From the NCBI GenBank assembly GCA_030649775.1, contig JAUSFR010000013.1:1-35161 (forward strand): DNA of 35,161 nucleotides, read 5' to 3'. The stretch's first letter is position 1, and each line of letters begins with the position of its first letter. A program made the translations under genes and the position numbers. Below the pieces are notes generated by a model, which ran no database searches, was not told where the DNA came from, and worked only from the letters and a program-made list of their open reading frames with translations. The DNA is from a bacterium. GTDB lineage: Bacteria; Patescibacteriota; Minisyncoccia; Phycocordibacterales; UBA10002. Below, piece after piece: positions 8,352 to 16,589 of the stretch.

Positions 8352-9210
8352 TGCTTCACCAAAGAAAAAAGTGCTCATCACGGGAGCAATGGGTTTTACA
8401 GGGAGACACCTTGCCTCGCTTCTTTCCCGTGACCAAACACTCGTGCTTACGCTTTCGGGTCTTTCGCCAGAGGCCAACCTCTTAAACTTTTCTGAATGCG
8501 ACTTCTTAAATCCATCTTCGGTCAAAGGTCTTATCACGGAAAGTCAGCCGGACCAGATTTACCACCTTATCGGGAGCTATACGAACGAGTATGAAAGAGA
8601 TTACGCGTCAAATGTGCTCTCCACCAAACATTTGCTTGACGCGGTGCGCGAGGCAGGCACAAACAGCCGTGTGCTTCTTGTGGGAAGTTCCGCGGAGTAC
8701 GGGTTTCCCGATGACCCCACTCTTCCCGTGAGGGAGATACACCCCCTTCGCCCTGTGTCCGTCTATGGCCTCGTGAAGGTGTATCAGCATACTCTCGCGG
8801 GTACCTATAGTCGGCTCTACAATATGGATATCGTGGAAGTTCGGCCCTTCAATCTCAAAGGAAAGGGTATCTCCTCGCTTCTCTTTGTCGGAAAGATGGA
8901 GGAGGAGATACGGAGATACAAAAACGGAGAGATACAAAGCATCGTTACGGGCGATTTGTCGGTAGAGCGCGACTATATTGATATTGACGAGGCAATCAAG
9001 TACTATCGGAGGGTTCAAGAGGCAGGGAAAACGGGGGAGGTCTATAACGTGGGGAGCGGTAAGGCTTCCTCACTACGGGACGTCCTTTCGGAGATGCTCA
9101 AAGTGGAGGGTCTTACGATGGATATCGTGAAAGAAGGGAAGCACGCGGTACCCGGCAAAATGGTCGTCCCCAAGCTTTTTGCGGATATCACGAGCCTAAA
9201 AAAATTGTAA
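8344..9210 (+). CDS. NAD(P)-dependent sugar epimerase/dehydratase (extended SDR; GDP-mannose 4,6-dehydratase/RMD-like)
   Basis: KVLITGAMGFTGRHLASLL, SSAEYG, YGLVK, VRPFNLKGKG; start trimmed from ORF-track M at 7903. Confidence 0.85.
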   Translation: MSNASPKKKVLITGAMGFTGRHLASLLSRDQTLVLTLSGLSPEANLLNFSECDFLNPSSVKGLITESQPDQIYHLIGSYTNEYERDYASNVLSTKHLLDAVREAGTNSRVLLVGSSAEYGFPDDPTLPVREIHPLRPVSVYGLVKVYQHTLAGTYSRLYNMDIVEVRPFNLKGKGISSLLFVGKMEEEIRRYKNGEIQSIVTGDLSVERDYIDIDEAIKYYRRVQEAGKTGEVYNVGSGKASSLRDVLSEMLKVEGLTMDIVKEGKHAVPGKMVVPKLFADITSLKKL

Positions 9211-9224
9211 ATCAGGTAATTGGT

Positions 9225-10157
9225 ATGCGAACACTCACCATCATCGCTCCGGTCTATAACGAGGAGGAGGTCATCGCGGATTTTTACCGCGAGCTCAAAG
9301 TGGAACTCGGCAAGCTTTCGGGCTACAGTGCGAGTATGCTTTTTGTGGTTGGACGGGGGAGCGACCGCACGCTTCCGATTTTAAAAGAGCTCGCCTCAAA
9401 AGACAAGAGTCTTCGGGTACTCTGGCTCTCGTCACGGTTCGGACATCAGATGCAACTTCTCGCGGGTATTGACCATGCGGAGAGTGATGTTCTCATTATG
9501 ATGGACTCCGATTTACAGCATCCGCCGAGCGTTATTCCGAAGCTCCTCGCCGAGTTTGAGAAAGGGAGTGATGTGGTTTACACCATTCGCGAAAAAACCG
9601 CCGACCAGAGTTTTTACCGCAAGTGGAGTTCGGATATTTTCTACTGGTTTTTGAACCGCATATCGGATGTGCGCATTAGTGGTAATGCCGCCGATTTCAG
9701 ACTTATCTCCCGCAAGGTCGCGAAGGTACTTCAACAGGAGATTCGCGAGCGCAACTTATTTTTGAGGGGTATTATTCCCTGGCTGGGCTTTAATCAGGTG
9801 GGCGTCCACTTTGTCGCAAACCCCCGAAAGGCGGGGAAGAGCAAATATTCGCTCTCACACCTTATTACGTTCGGACTCGCTGGTGTGGTGTCCTTCAGCC
9901 GAAAACCTCTTCGGGTGGCGATTGTCGTGGGGCTTGTGGTCGCTACGTTAGGTTTCCTGTATGCACTCTTTGTCACCGTGCAGTCGTTTATGAGTAAGAG
10001 CCTCCCTGAAGGATGGGCGACCGTTATCGTGCTCCTCTCCGTCTTCGGAGGGTTACAACTCGTGTTTCTCGGCGTGCTCGGTGAATACATTGGTGCGATT
10101 TTTGACGAGGTAAAAAAACGACCGCATTATATCGTGGATGAGAAGATTAATTTCTAA
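9225..10157 (+). CDS. GT2 glycosyltransferase, DPM1/GtrB-like with two C-terminal TM helices
   Basis: TIIAPVYNEEEVIADFYREL, MMDSDLQHPPSVIPKL, NAADFRLISRKV, R-KAGKSKYSLSHL, C-terminal TM pair. Canonical DDGS motif is altered (see findings). Confidence 0.88.
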   Translation: MRTLTIIAPVYNEEEVIADFYRELKVELGKLSGYSASMLFVVGRGSDRTLPILKELASKDKSLRVLWLSSRFGHQMQLLAGIDHAESDVLIMMDSDLQHPPSVIPKLLAEFEKGSDVVYTIREKTADQSFYRKWSSDIFYWFLNRISDVRISGNAADFRLISRKVAKVLQQEIRERNLFLRGIIPWLGFNQVGVHFVANPRKAGKSKYSLSHLITFGLAGVVSFSRKPLRVAIVVGLVVATLGFLYALFVTVQSFMSKSLPEGWATVIVLLSVFGGLQLVFLGVLGEYIGAIFDEVKKRPHYIVDEKINF

Positions 10158-10210
10158 TTTCCCCGCCTGCGCTGAAGCAATTTCCGAGGCCAGGTACTAT
10201 AGCTACTTTC

Positions 10211-10340
10211 AGAAAGAACCAAAGCACAATGTCCAAAAAACCAAACAAAGCACAATGTTTCAAAAAATCAAACGAGCACGGTTTGTGTTTTTGAGATTTG
10301 TGTAGTTTGTTTGGTCTTTGTGTACTGTGTTTTGTAAAGT
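10211..10340. repeat. Imperfect fold-back low-complexity repeat (A/C arm then G/T arm) with heptad phasing
   Basis: Left arm AAAGCACAATG twice; right arm TTTGTGT TTTTGAG ATTTGTG TAGTTTG TTTGGTC TTTGTGT ACTGTGT TTTGTAA. Confidence 0.65.
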
Positions 10341-10360
10341 TTAAAATAGGTAATTGCATT

Positions 10361-11887
10361 ATGTCAGCAAATCTCACAAAAATCATACGCACGCACTCCT
10401 CTTTCTGGTTTTTGTTTGCCGTGCTTTTATTCGTGAATATCTATTCGCTTTCCACGCTCACGACCAAACCCGCCTACTGGTATGACGAGGCGATTAACGT
10501 GGAGCTCGCGCGTAATTTCAGCGACTTCGGAAAGCTTGACCTCGTTGTCGCACCCAATACGTTTTCGGAGCAGGGTGCAACCGTGGGTTCCACTGGGTTT
10601 CCGGTGACCGTGCCTCTCGCCGGATTTTTTAAACTCTTTGGATTCGGCCTTACCGAAGCGCGTGCCTATATGCTCATCTGGATGAGTGCGCTTATCATCG
10701 TCTTCTTTTTTATCGCGCGAGAACTGTGGGGTCCGTTTGCCTCGTATGGTGGTACGCTCCTCCTCGCCACGTTCGCGCCGTTCTACGGCAACGGGCGGAG
10801 CGTGATGGGGGAGATACCCGGGTTTCTCTTTTTTCTGTGCGCCTATTATCTCTTTGAACGGAAAAAGTGGCTCTGGGCGGGATTTCTCCTCGGCCTCGCG
10901 GTTGTGTCCAAACCTTCCGTCTATCTTTTTCTCATTCCCGCCTTCGCGCTGGTCGTACTGCTTCAAAGTGACCTCTGGAAAAGGAAACTAGTGAATCTCA
11001 TTGCCGTGGGCTTTGGCGCGGTGCTTGCACTTGTGCCTTGGTTCGCGATTTACGCGAGTGAAGTGTCGCGGGGAGGGCTTGCCCAAAATATCCTCAATCA
11101 TTTCAAAAATCCGTACGCAGAGGCGGGAGTGAGCGCGCTTACCAATATCCACACCAATCTGCCTACACTCCTTACCTCCACAACCCTCCTCTATATGTGG
11201 GTACTGCTTTTCGGTGTCATCATTGCACTGTGTATAGAGCGAGGATTACTACGAGAGCATAAAAATATCCTTATTCTTTCGCTGGTGTATATTCCTCTTT
11301 CACTTGTCCAATATTTGAAGAGCTTCGGGTACCTGCGGTATCTCATCGCCACCGAGTTTTTGATATTCCTGTTGTTTCTTCTTGCGCTTCCGGCACTCGC
11401 GCGGTTTGCCGCGAATCTTTTCGGTCTTCCCCGCCTGCCTGCGCAGGCAGGCGAAAGCGGGGACCCAGCAGGGGATGTAAAAAGAAAGAACTGGATTCCC
11501 GTTTTCACGGGAATGACTGTGGCCATTTTGGTGCTGATGCAGACCGTACACCTATTCGCGTTCTCCGACCTCTACGCTTCCGAAAAAACGCAAAAAACAA
11601 TTCTCTATCTGTATACGAACTATCCGACGGGCACTATCGGAGTCGTTAATGTACCCCAAATCGCAAGCTTCATTCCCTCATTCCAAAAATATCAATCTCT
11701 TTCCACCTATGGACTGTGGAACTTCGGCCCACGTATTCTGTATTTGTCCGGAGATAAATTGCCGAGCACGCTTGTGACCGAGTCGGGAGAGACGGGTTTT
11801 TCCGCGGAAGAAAAAGAGATTCTGAACGCGCGGTATACGCGCGACAGCGCATTCACCGAAGGCTTCTCCATCTATACGAGAAAATAG
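10361..11887 (+). CDS. GT39/PMT (ArnT-like) polytopic membrane glycosyltransferase
   Basis: KPAYWYDEAINVELARNF (DE motif in first loop), many TM segments; start trimmed from ORF-track M at 10298. Confidence 0.82.
   Translation: MSANLTKIIRTHSSFWFLFAVLLFVNIYSLSTLTTKPAYWYDEAINVELARNFSDFGKLDLVVAPNTFSEQGATVGSTGFPVTVPLAGFFKLFGFGLTEARAYMLIWMSALIIVFFFIARELWGPFASYGGTLLLATFAPFYGNGRSVMGEIPGFLFFLCAYYLFERKKWLWAGFLLGLAVVSKPSVYLFLIPAFALVVLLQSDLWKRKLVNLIAVGFGAVLALVPWFAIYASEVSRGGLAQNILNHFKNPYAEAGVSALTNIHTNLPTLLTSTTLLYMWVLLFGVIIALCIERGLLREHKNILILSLVYIPLSLVQYLKSFGYLRYLIATEFLIFLLFLLALPALARFAANLFGLPRLPAQAGESGDPAGDVKRKNWIPVFTGMTVAILVLMQTVHLFAFSDLYASEKTQKTILYLYTNYPTGTIGVVNVPQIASFIPSFQKYQSLSTYGLWNFGPRILYLSGDKLPSTLVTESGETGFSAEEKEILNARYTRDSAFTEGFSIYTRK
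11428..11518. repeat. Dispersed inverted-repeat (MITE-like) element inserted in frame in the GT39-like CDS
   Basis: CGCCTGCCTGCGCAGGCAGGCG (11432-11453, perfect palindrome) ... GGGGACCCAGCAGGGGATG ... CTGGATTCCCGTTTTCACGGGAATGACT; the WIPVFTGMT peptide is the translation of this repeat type. Confidence 0.8.
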
Positions 11888-11914
11888 GTGAATAAGAAAA
11901 AAGCGAACACCCGT

Positions 11915-13339
11915 TTAAGGTTGCGGGATTTCCTCCACATTTGTTACCGGCGCAAGCTCGCTTTCTTTTGACGCGGTGGAAAAATTAGCGTTTCGCCGAG
12001 TGCCATATTTTTCCGTGAGGCCGTGTATTCCATACACGGCGAAGACAAGAATGAATGCATTTACGGGAAACCGGAACCGCGCGTTCACCGAAAGGCCGAC
12101 CGCGACCGTGGTGAGGACGAAGTAGGCGATGATAAGCAGTACAAAAATTCCCTTCGCTCGCTCTTGTGGTGCCTTGAGATAGCGCAGAGTACCTATGATG
12201 AAGCACAGGGCGATACCAATCCAGAGGAGTCTACCGAGGATAACAAAAAGCAGGGGACTCAAGAGAAGCGGACGTAGGCGGGCGAGTGTTTCTAGTGGAG
12301 ACGAGAAAAACAGAGAGAACGCAGGGCGTTCAAGTCGGAGTGTTGGCTCGGCTCCCACTCGGTAGAGAATATCAAGGTATCCGTCGTGCGTGAAAAAAGT
12401 GAGTAGAGTGACCCCCGATGATTTCAGAGCCCCTACGGGGTGGAGCTTCAAAAGTTCTACCGCGCGCTGTTTATAGTAGGGGGCGTTCGTAAGGTTAATA
12501 TCTTCAAAGTTCGCGAGCTGTCCTTCTCCTGCGTAGAACTCCCGTTTCGCTTCCTCAAAACCTTGGTGCTTTTCAAACGCGATAGCCGAGGGAAGGAGGT
12601 ATCCAAACGGAACGCTCGCGTACTGCGCCGAGAGCGCGGGGTTGTGGAACAGGATGAAATTGCGGAGCATCCACGGTGAGAGGACGGCAAAAAAGATAAC
12701 GAGGAAGAGAGCGCTGTGGCGCAGTGCTCGCGCACGCTCCCTCCAGAGGAGATAGCAGATGGTTACAATAATCAGGAGCGGAAGGTACTGTGTCGTGGGT
12801 CGTGCGAGGGTCGCGAGCGCGAGAAGGAGCGACGAGCCGGCAAGGACGGAAGCACGTTTATTTTTCCAGTAGTCCAAAAAGAATGCCATGCTTCCGAGAA
12901 ACAAAACCGTAAAGAGCGTTTCGTTGCGTATCGTCGTCGTGAGCTCCACGGAAAACGGTTCAATCGCAAGAACAACCGCGACGGCAAGCGCGACCCATCT
13001 TTGCGGGATAAGTTCGCGCGCGATTTTGTAACCCAAAAGCGGAATAAGGCTACCGAGAATAATCTGCGCTATAAGCACCGCACCGTAACTTTTGAACACA
13101 TAGACCAGTCCCGCCATAAGGAGCGGGTAGAGGATGGTCCGTATGGAATCAGGGACAAACGGGGGAGCAAGGTCGCGCGAAAACCCGTTACCGTGAAGCA
13201 GATTTTCCGTGAGCTGGTAGTATCCGTCAAACGCGGGAAAGGCCGTCGTAAACGAGCCGGACTCCGTGAGCGCGACGAAGAAAAAGAGCGTTCGCGTGAA
13301 AAGAGCGAGGAAAAAAATCAGCCACAGCGTTCGAAACAT
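11915..13339 (-). CDS. GT39-like polytopic membrane glycosyltransferase
   Basis: MFRTLWLIFFLALFTRTLFFFVAL...FPAFDGYYQLTENLLHGNGF and multiple TM helices. Confidence 0.78.
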   Translation of the reverse strand: MFRTLWLIFFLALFTRTLFFFVALTESGSFTTAFPAFDGYYQLTENLLHGNGFSRDLAPPFVPDSIRTILYPLLMAGLVYVFKSYGAVLIAQIILGSLIPLLGYKIARELIPQRWVALAVAVVLAIEPFSVELTTTIRNETLFTVLFLGSMAFFLDYWKNKRASVLAGSSLLLALATLARPTTQYLPLLIIVTICYLLWRERARALRHSALFLVIFFAVLSPWMLRNFILFHNPALSAQYASVPFGYLLPSAIAFEKHQGFEEAKREFYAGEGQLANFEDINLTNAPYYKQRAVELLKLHPVGALKSSGVTLLTFFTHDGYLDILYRVGAEPTLRLERPAFSLFFSSPLETLARLRPLLLSPLLFVILGRLLWIGIALCFIIGTLRYLKAPQERAKGIFVLLIIAYFVLTTVAVGLSVNARFRFPVNAFILVFAVYGIHGLTEKYGTRRNANFSTASKESELAPVTNVEEIPQP

Positions 13340-13345
13340 AGTTGT

Positions 13346-13374
13346 TTTACTTTAACTCCGAGACCATTTATAAT
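13346..13374 (+). promoter_or_regulatory. Candidate promoter, leaderless architecture
   Basis: TTTACT (13346-13351)-N17-TATAAT (13369-13374), then CACCCCC and ATG at 13382. Confidence 0.55.
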
Positions 13375-13381
13375 CACCCCC

Positions 13382-14140
13382 ATGTCACTCCTAAGCGAGA
13401 AGCCGAACATCATAGGAATGATTCCGGCGTATAACTGTGCCCATCTTCTTTTGCGCGCCTTTGAGCAAGTCCCCAAACAATATTTTGATGATATCATCAT
13501 CGTTGACGACGGGTCAACCGACGACACACTCGCAGTCGCGAAAACCTTGGGTGCTAAAGTCTTTACGCATCCGCATTCAGGATATGGCGGGAACATTAAG
13601 TATGCCATCAAAAAAGCGATTGAACTCGGCGCGGACTATATGATTGAAATTCATGGGGACGGACAGTATGACCCCGAAAATATCCCCACGGCCATAGAGA
13701 AAATAAAAAACGAGCAACCCGATTTTCTGCTCGGTTCGCGCTTCACGAGTATCCTCGGGCCACTTCGGGACAAGATGCCACTTCCGCGGTATCTTGCGAA
13801 TCTCGGCATGAGCCTCATTGACCGCGCGGTGCTCCGTCTCCCGCTCACGGAGTTTCATCAGGGATTTCGCGTGTACAGCAGGCGTCTCATTGAACGCGTC
13901 GGACTTCAAGATACGAGTGACGACCATTTGTTCAGTTTTCAGATTATCGCCAAGGCCGCGTTTTTTAAAATGAAAGTAATGGAAATTCCGGTGCGGTGCG
14001 ACTATTCGGGAGAGCACACTTCCATCAGTCTCACGCGCTCATTCGTGTACGCTACGCATACGTTTGGTGTGCTCGGGCTTTACCTCTTTGCAAAACTCGG
14101 CTTCAAAACGCGTTTGTTCAAAGATGAAGGTGTCCACTAA
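13382..14140 (+). CDS. GT2 glycosyltransferase
   Basis: IIGMIPAYNCAHLLLRAFEQVP, IIIVDDGSTDDT, IEIHGDGQYDPENIP; start trimmed from ORF-track M at 12716. Confidence 0.92.
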   Translation: MSLLSEKPNIIGMIPAYNCAHLLLRAFEQVPKQYFDDIIIVDDGSTDDTLAVAKTLGAKVFTHPHSGYGGNIKYAIKKAIELGADYMIEIHGDGQYDPENIPTAIEKIKNEQPDFLLGSRFTSILGPLRDKMPLPRYLANLGMSLIDRAVLRLPLTEFHQGFRVYSRRLIERVGLQDTSDDHLFSFQIIAKAAFFKMKVMEIPVRCDYSGEHTSISLTRSFVYATHTFGVLGLYLFAKLGFKTRLFKDEGVH

Positions 14141-14146
14141 TTCTCT

Positions 14147-15394
14147 ATGTCAAAACTTTTAACACAAAAAAAGGCGTGTCGGATTTGTCGCGGTAAGGAG
14201 GTGGGGAAGGTTCTTTCCTTCGGCCCGACTCCGCTCGCGAACGCGTTCCTTACCGAGGGCGAACTGCGTGACGCCGAATCCTATTTTCCGCTTGACGTCT
14301 ATCTCTGCAAAAATTGCGGGCTCCTGCAACTTATGGATGTCGTCGCCCCCGAGGTGCTCTTCAAGGACTATGTGTATGTTTCGTCCACGTCTCCGGTATT
14401 CGTGGAGCACTTCAACCGATTTGCGGAGACGATGTGCGACCGCTTTTCTCTCGGGAAACATTCACTCGCGATTGACATCGGTTCAAATGACGGGATATTG
14501 CTTTTGCCGTTCGTGCGAAAAGGCGTGCGGGTTTTGGGGATTGAACCGGACAAAGCCATTGGCGCTGTCGCCAAGAAGGCCGGAGTAGAAACGGTAAGCG
14601 CATTCTTTAGCTCCGCACTCGCGAAAAAGATAGTAAAAGAATACGGGAAGGCCGACCTCATCACCGCTACCAATGTCTTCGCCCACATAGACGATATCCA
14701 CGAGGTAGCCAAAGGAGTCAAACTGCTTCTCAAAGTGGATGGTGTATTCATCATTGAAGTGCCGTACCTCGTTGATTTTCTGGAGCAGAATCTTTTTGAC
14801 ACGGTGTACCACGAGCACCTGTCGTATTTCAGCGTGACGGCACTTAACGCATTCTTTGAACGGGCGGGGATGCGCCTTACTCACGTAGAGCGGGTGGAAA
14901 CGCACGGAGGGTCACTCCGCGTTTTCGCGACGAGGAAGGATTCCTCACGCCGTAGCTCACCCGCCGTGAAATCGTTTATGCAGGCGGAGAAGAAAATGGA
15001 GCTTGGCGTAGAGAGCACCTACGCTACCTATGGGCTTCGCATTCAGGAAAACCGTGCGAAACTTATCTCACTTCTTTCGGGTTTAAAGCAGGAAGGGAAG
15101 ACGATTGCGGGGTATGGTGCTCCGGCAAAAGGGAACACACTGCTCAACTTCTTCTCTATCGGCAGTGACCTTCTAAGCTATATCGTTGATGACAGTCCCC
15201 ACAAGCAAGGGCGGTATACGCCGGGGAAACGAATACCCGTCGTGTCTCGCGACAAACTTATCACGCACCCTCCGGATTACCTCCTCATTATCGCGTGGAA
15301 TTTTGCCCCATCCATTATGGCGAAGAACGAAGAGTTTAGACGGCGGGGAGGGAAGTTTATCATTCCGGTTCCAACCCCTCGTATTATAAAATAA
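14147..15394 (+). CDS. Three-domain C-methyltransferase (NDP-sugar C-methyltransferase family)
   Basis: Zn motif CRICRGKEVGKVLSFGPTPLANAFL...CKNCGLLQL, SAM motif AIDIGSNDGILL, YHEHLSYFS, GYGAPAKGNTLLNF...IVDDSPHKQGRYTPG. Confidence 0.92.
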   Translation: MSKLLTQKKACRICRGKEVGKVLSFGPTPLANAFLTEGELRDAESYFPLDVYLCKNCGLLQLMDVVAPEVLFKDYVYVSSTSPVFVEHFNRFAETMCDRFSLGKHSLAIDIGSNDGILLLPFVRKGVRVLGIEPDKAIGAVAKKAGVETVSAFFSSALAKKIVKEYGKADLITATNVFAHIDDIHEVAKGVKLLLKVDGVFIIEVPYLVDFLEQNLFDTVYHEHLSYFSVTALNAFFERAGMRLTHVERVETHGGSLRVFATRKDSSRRSSPAVKSFMQAEKKMELGVESTYATYGLRIQENRAKLISLLSGLKQEGKTIAGYGAPAKGNTLLNFFSIGSDLLSYIVDDSPHKQGRYTPGKRIPVVSRDKLITHPPDYLLIIAWNFAPSIMAKNEEFRRRGGKFIIPVPTPRIIK

Positions 15395-15430
15395 GCACGC
15401 ACTACCGCGTATAAGAAAGTAAAGTAGATT

Positions 15431-15458
15431 TGGTTATTGTTTCTTGGTTATTGATTAT
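15431..15458. repeat. Four 7-nt units directly upstream of a start codon
   Basis: TGGTTAT TGTTTCT TGGTTAT TGATTAT, 8 nt before ATG at 15467. Confidence 0.7.
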
Positions 15459-15466
15459 TTACCTCT

Positions 15467-16567
15467 ATGTCCACCATTGTCACCGAAGATGTTGAAACAA
15501 TTGTCGCGACGCTCCGAAAGGAAATCGGCGTCCTTGAAGGAAAGACCCTCCTCATTTCCGGCGGGTCGGGTTTTTTGGGAAGCCATTTTCTGGCCGTACT
15601 CGCGCGCCTCAACAAAACGGTATTCACGAAGCCCTGCAAGGTGATAACGCTTGATAACTACGTGACGGGCACGCGCAAAAATCCTTTGGGCGATATTACG
15701 GACGAGAACTTTACGTTTCTTAAGGGTGACATCTGCGCCCCATTACAGGTAGAAGGGCCAGTGGACTACATTATCCATATGGCCGGTATCGCCTCACCGG
15801 TGTACTACATCAAGTATCCGCTCGAAACCATTCACACCGCGACCATTGGTACGGAAAATCTCTTAAAACTCGCTCGCGAAAAAAAATCAAAGAAGTTTTT
15901 GTTCTTTAGCTCCAGTGAAATATACGGAGACCCCGCGCCCGAATCCGTGCCCACACCCGAAACCTACAAGGGCAACGTCTCCTCCATCGGCCCACGCGCG
16001 TGTTACGACGAAAGCAAACGTTTGGGCGAAACACTCTGTATGGTGTACCACTCTCTCTACAAAGTGCCTGTCGTCATCGTACGGCCCTTCAATGTGTATG
16101 GTCCTGGTATGAAGCAGGAAGATAGGCGGGTTATCCCGCAATTTCTCTCGTGCGCCTTCGCGGGCAGGCCTCTCCCGATTCACGGAAGCGGTCTTCAGAC
16201 GAGGAGCTACTGCTACATCACGGATGCGCTTGTGGGATTTTTCAAGACGCTTGTTGGAAAAACAGGCGGTGAGGTCTACAACATTGGAAGCCACGAAGGC
16301 GAAACAAGTCTCGTAAACCTCGCGAATACGATAGCGGACGTGCTTGACCGGAAACTTAAAATCGCCAAGATTCCGTATCCTGCCGAATACCCATCCGACG
16401 AGCCAAACCGAAGATGCCCCGATATCACCAAGGCGAGAAAAGAACTTCGTTATGAACCCGAAGTTGACCTTGAGACCGGTCTTCGGCGTATGATTGCGTG
16501 GTTCAAAGATACCTATAGCCCCGGCGCGGTCAAATCGGTTTCTAAAGCTTCGGCAAAGACGAAATAG
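15467..16567 (+). CDS. NAD-dependent epimerase/dehydratase, UDP-glucuronate decarboxylase-like
   Basis: LLISGGSGFLGSHFL, DNYVTGTRKN, FFSSSEIYGDP, CYDESKRLGETL, RPFNVYGPGM, RRCPDITKARKELRYEP. Confidence 0.88.
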   Translation: MSTIVTEDVETIVATLRKEIGVLEGKTLLISGGSGFLGSHFLAVLARLNKTVFTKPCKVITLDNYVTGTRKNPLGDITDENFTFLKGDICAPLQVEGPVDYIIHMAGIASPVYYIKYPLETIHTATIGTENLLKLAREKKSKKFLFFSSSEIYGDPAPESVPTPETYKGNVSSIGPRACYDESKRLGETLCMVYHSLYKVPVVIVRPFNVYGPGMKQEDRRVIPQFLSCAFAGRPLPIHGSGLQTRSYCYITDALVGFFKTLVGKTGGEVYNIGSHEGETSLVNLANTIADVLDRKLKIAKIPYPAEYPSDEPNRRCPDITKARKELRYEPEVDLETGLRRMIAWFKDTYSPGAVKSVSKASAKTK

Positions 16568-16589
16568 CCGGTAGTCGCGCGGTTCCGCT

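Noticed and set aside
10427-10966. 179-aa minus-strand ORF
   Set aside because: Antisense to hydrophobic GT39-like codons, hence the charged KE-rich translation.
12716-13381. N-terminal extension of the 474-aa plus-strand ORF
   Set aside because: Highly charged RK/E-rich translation antisense to a membrane protein gene; GT2 starts at 13382.
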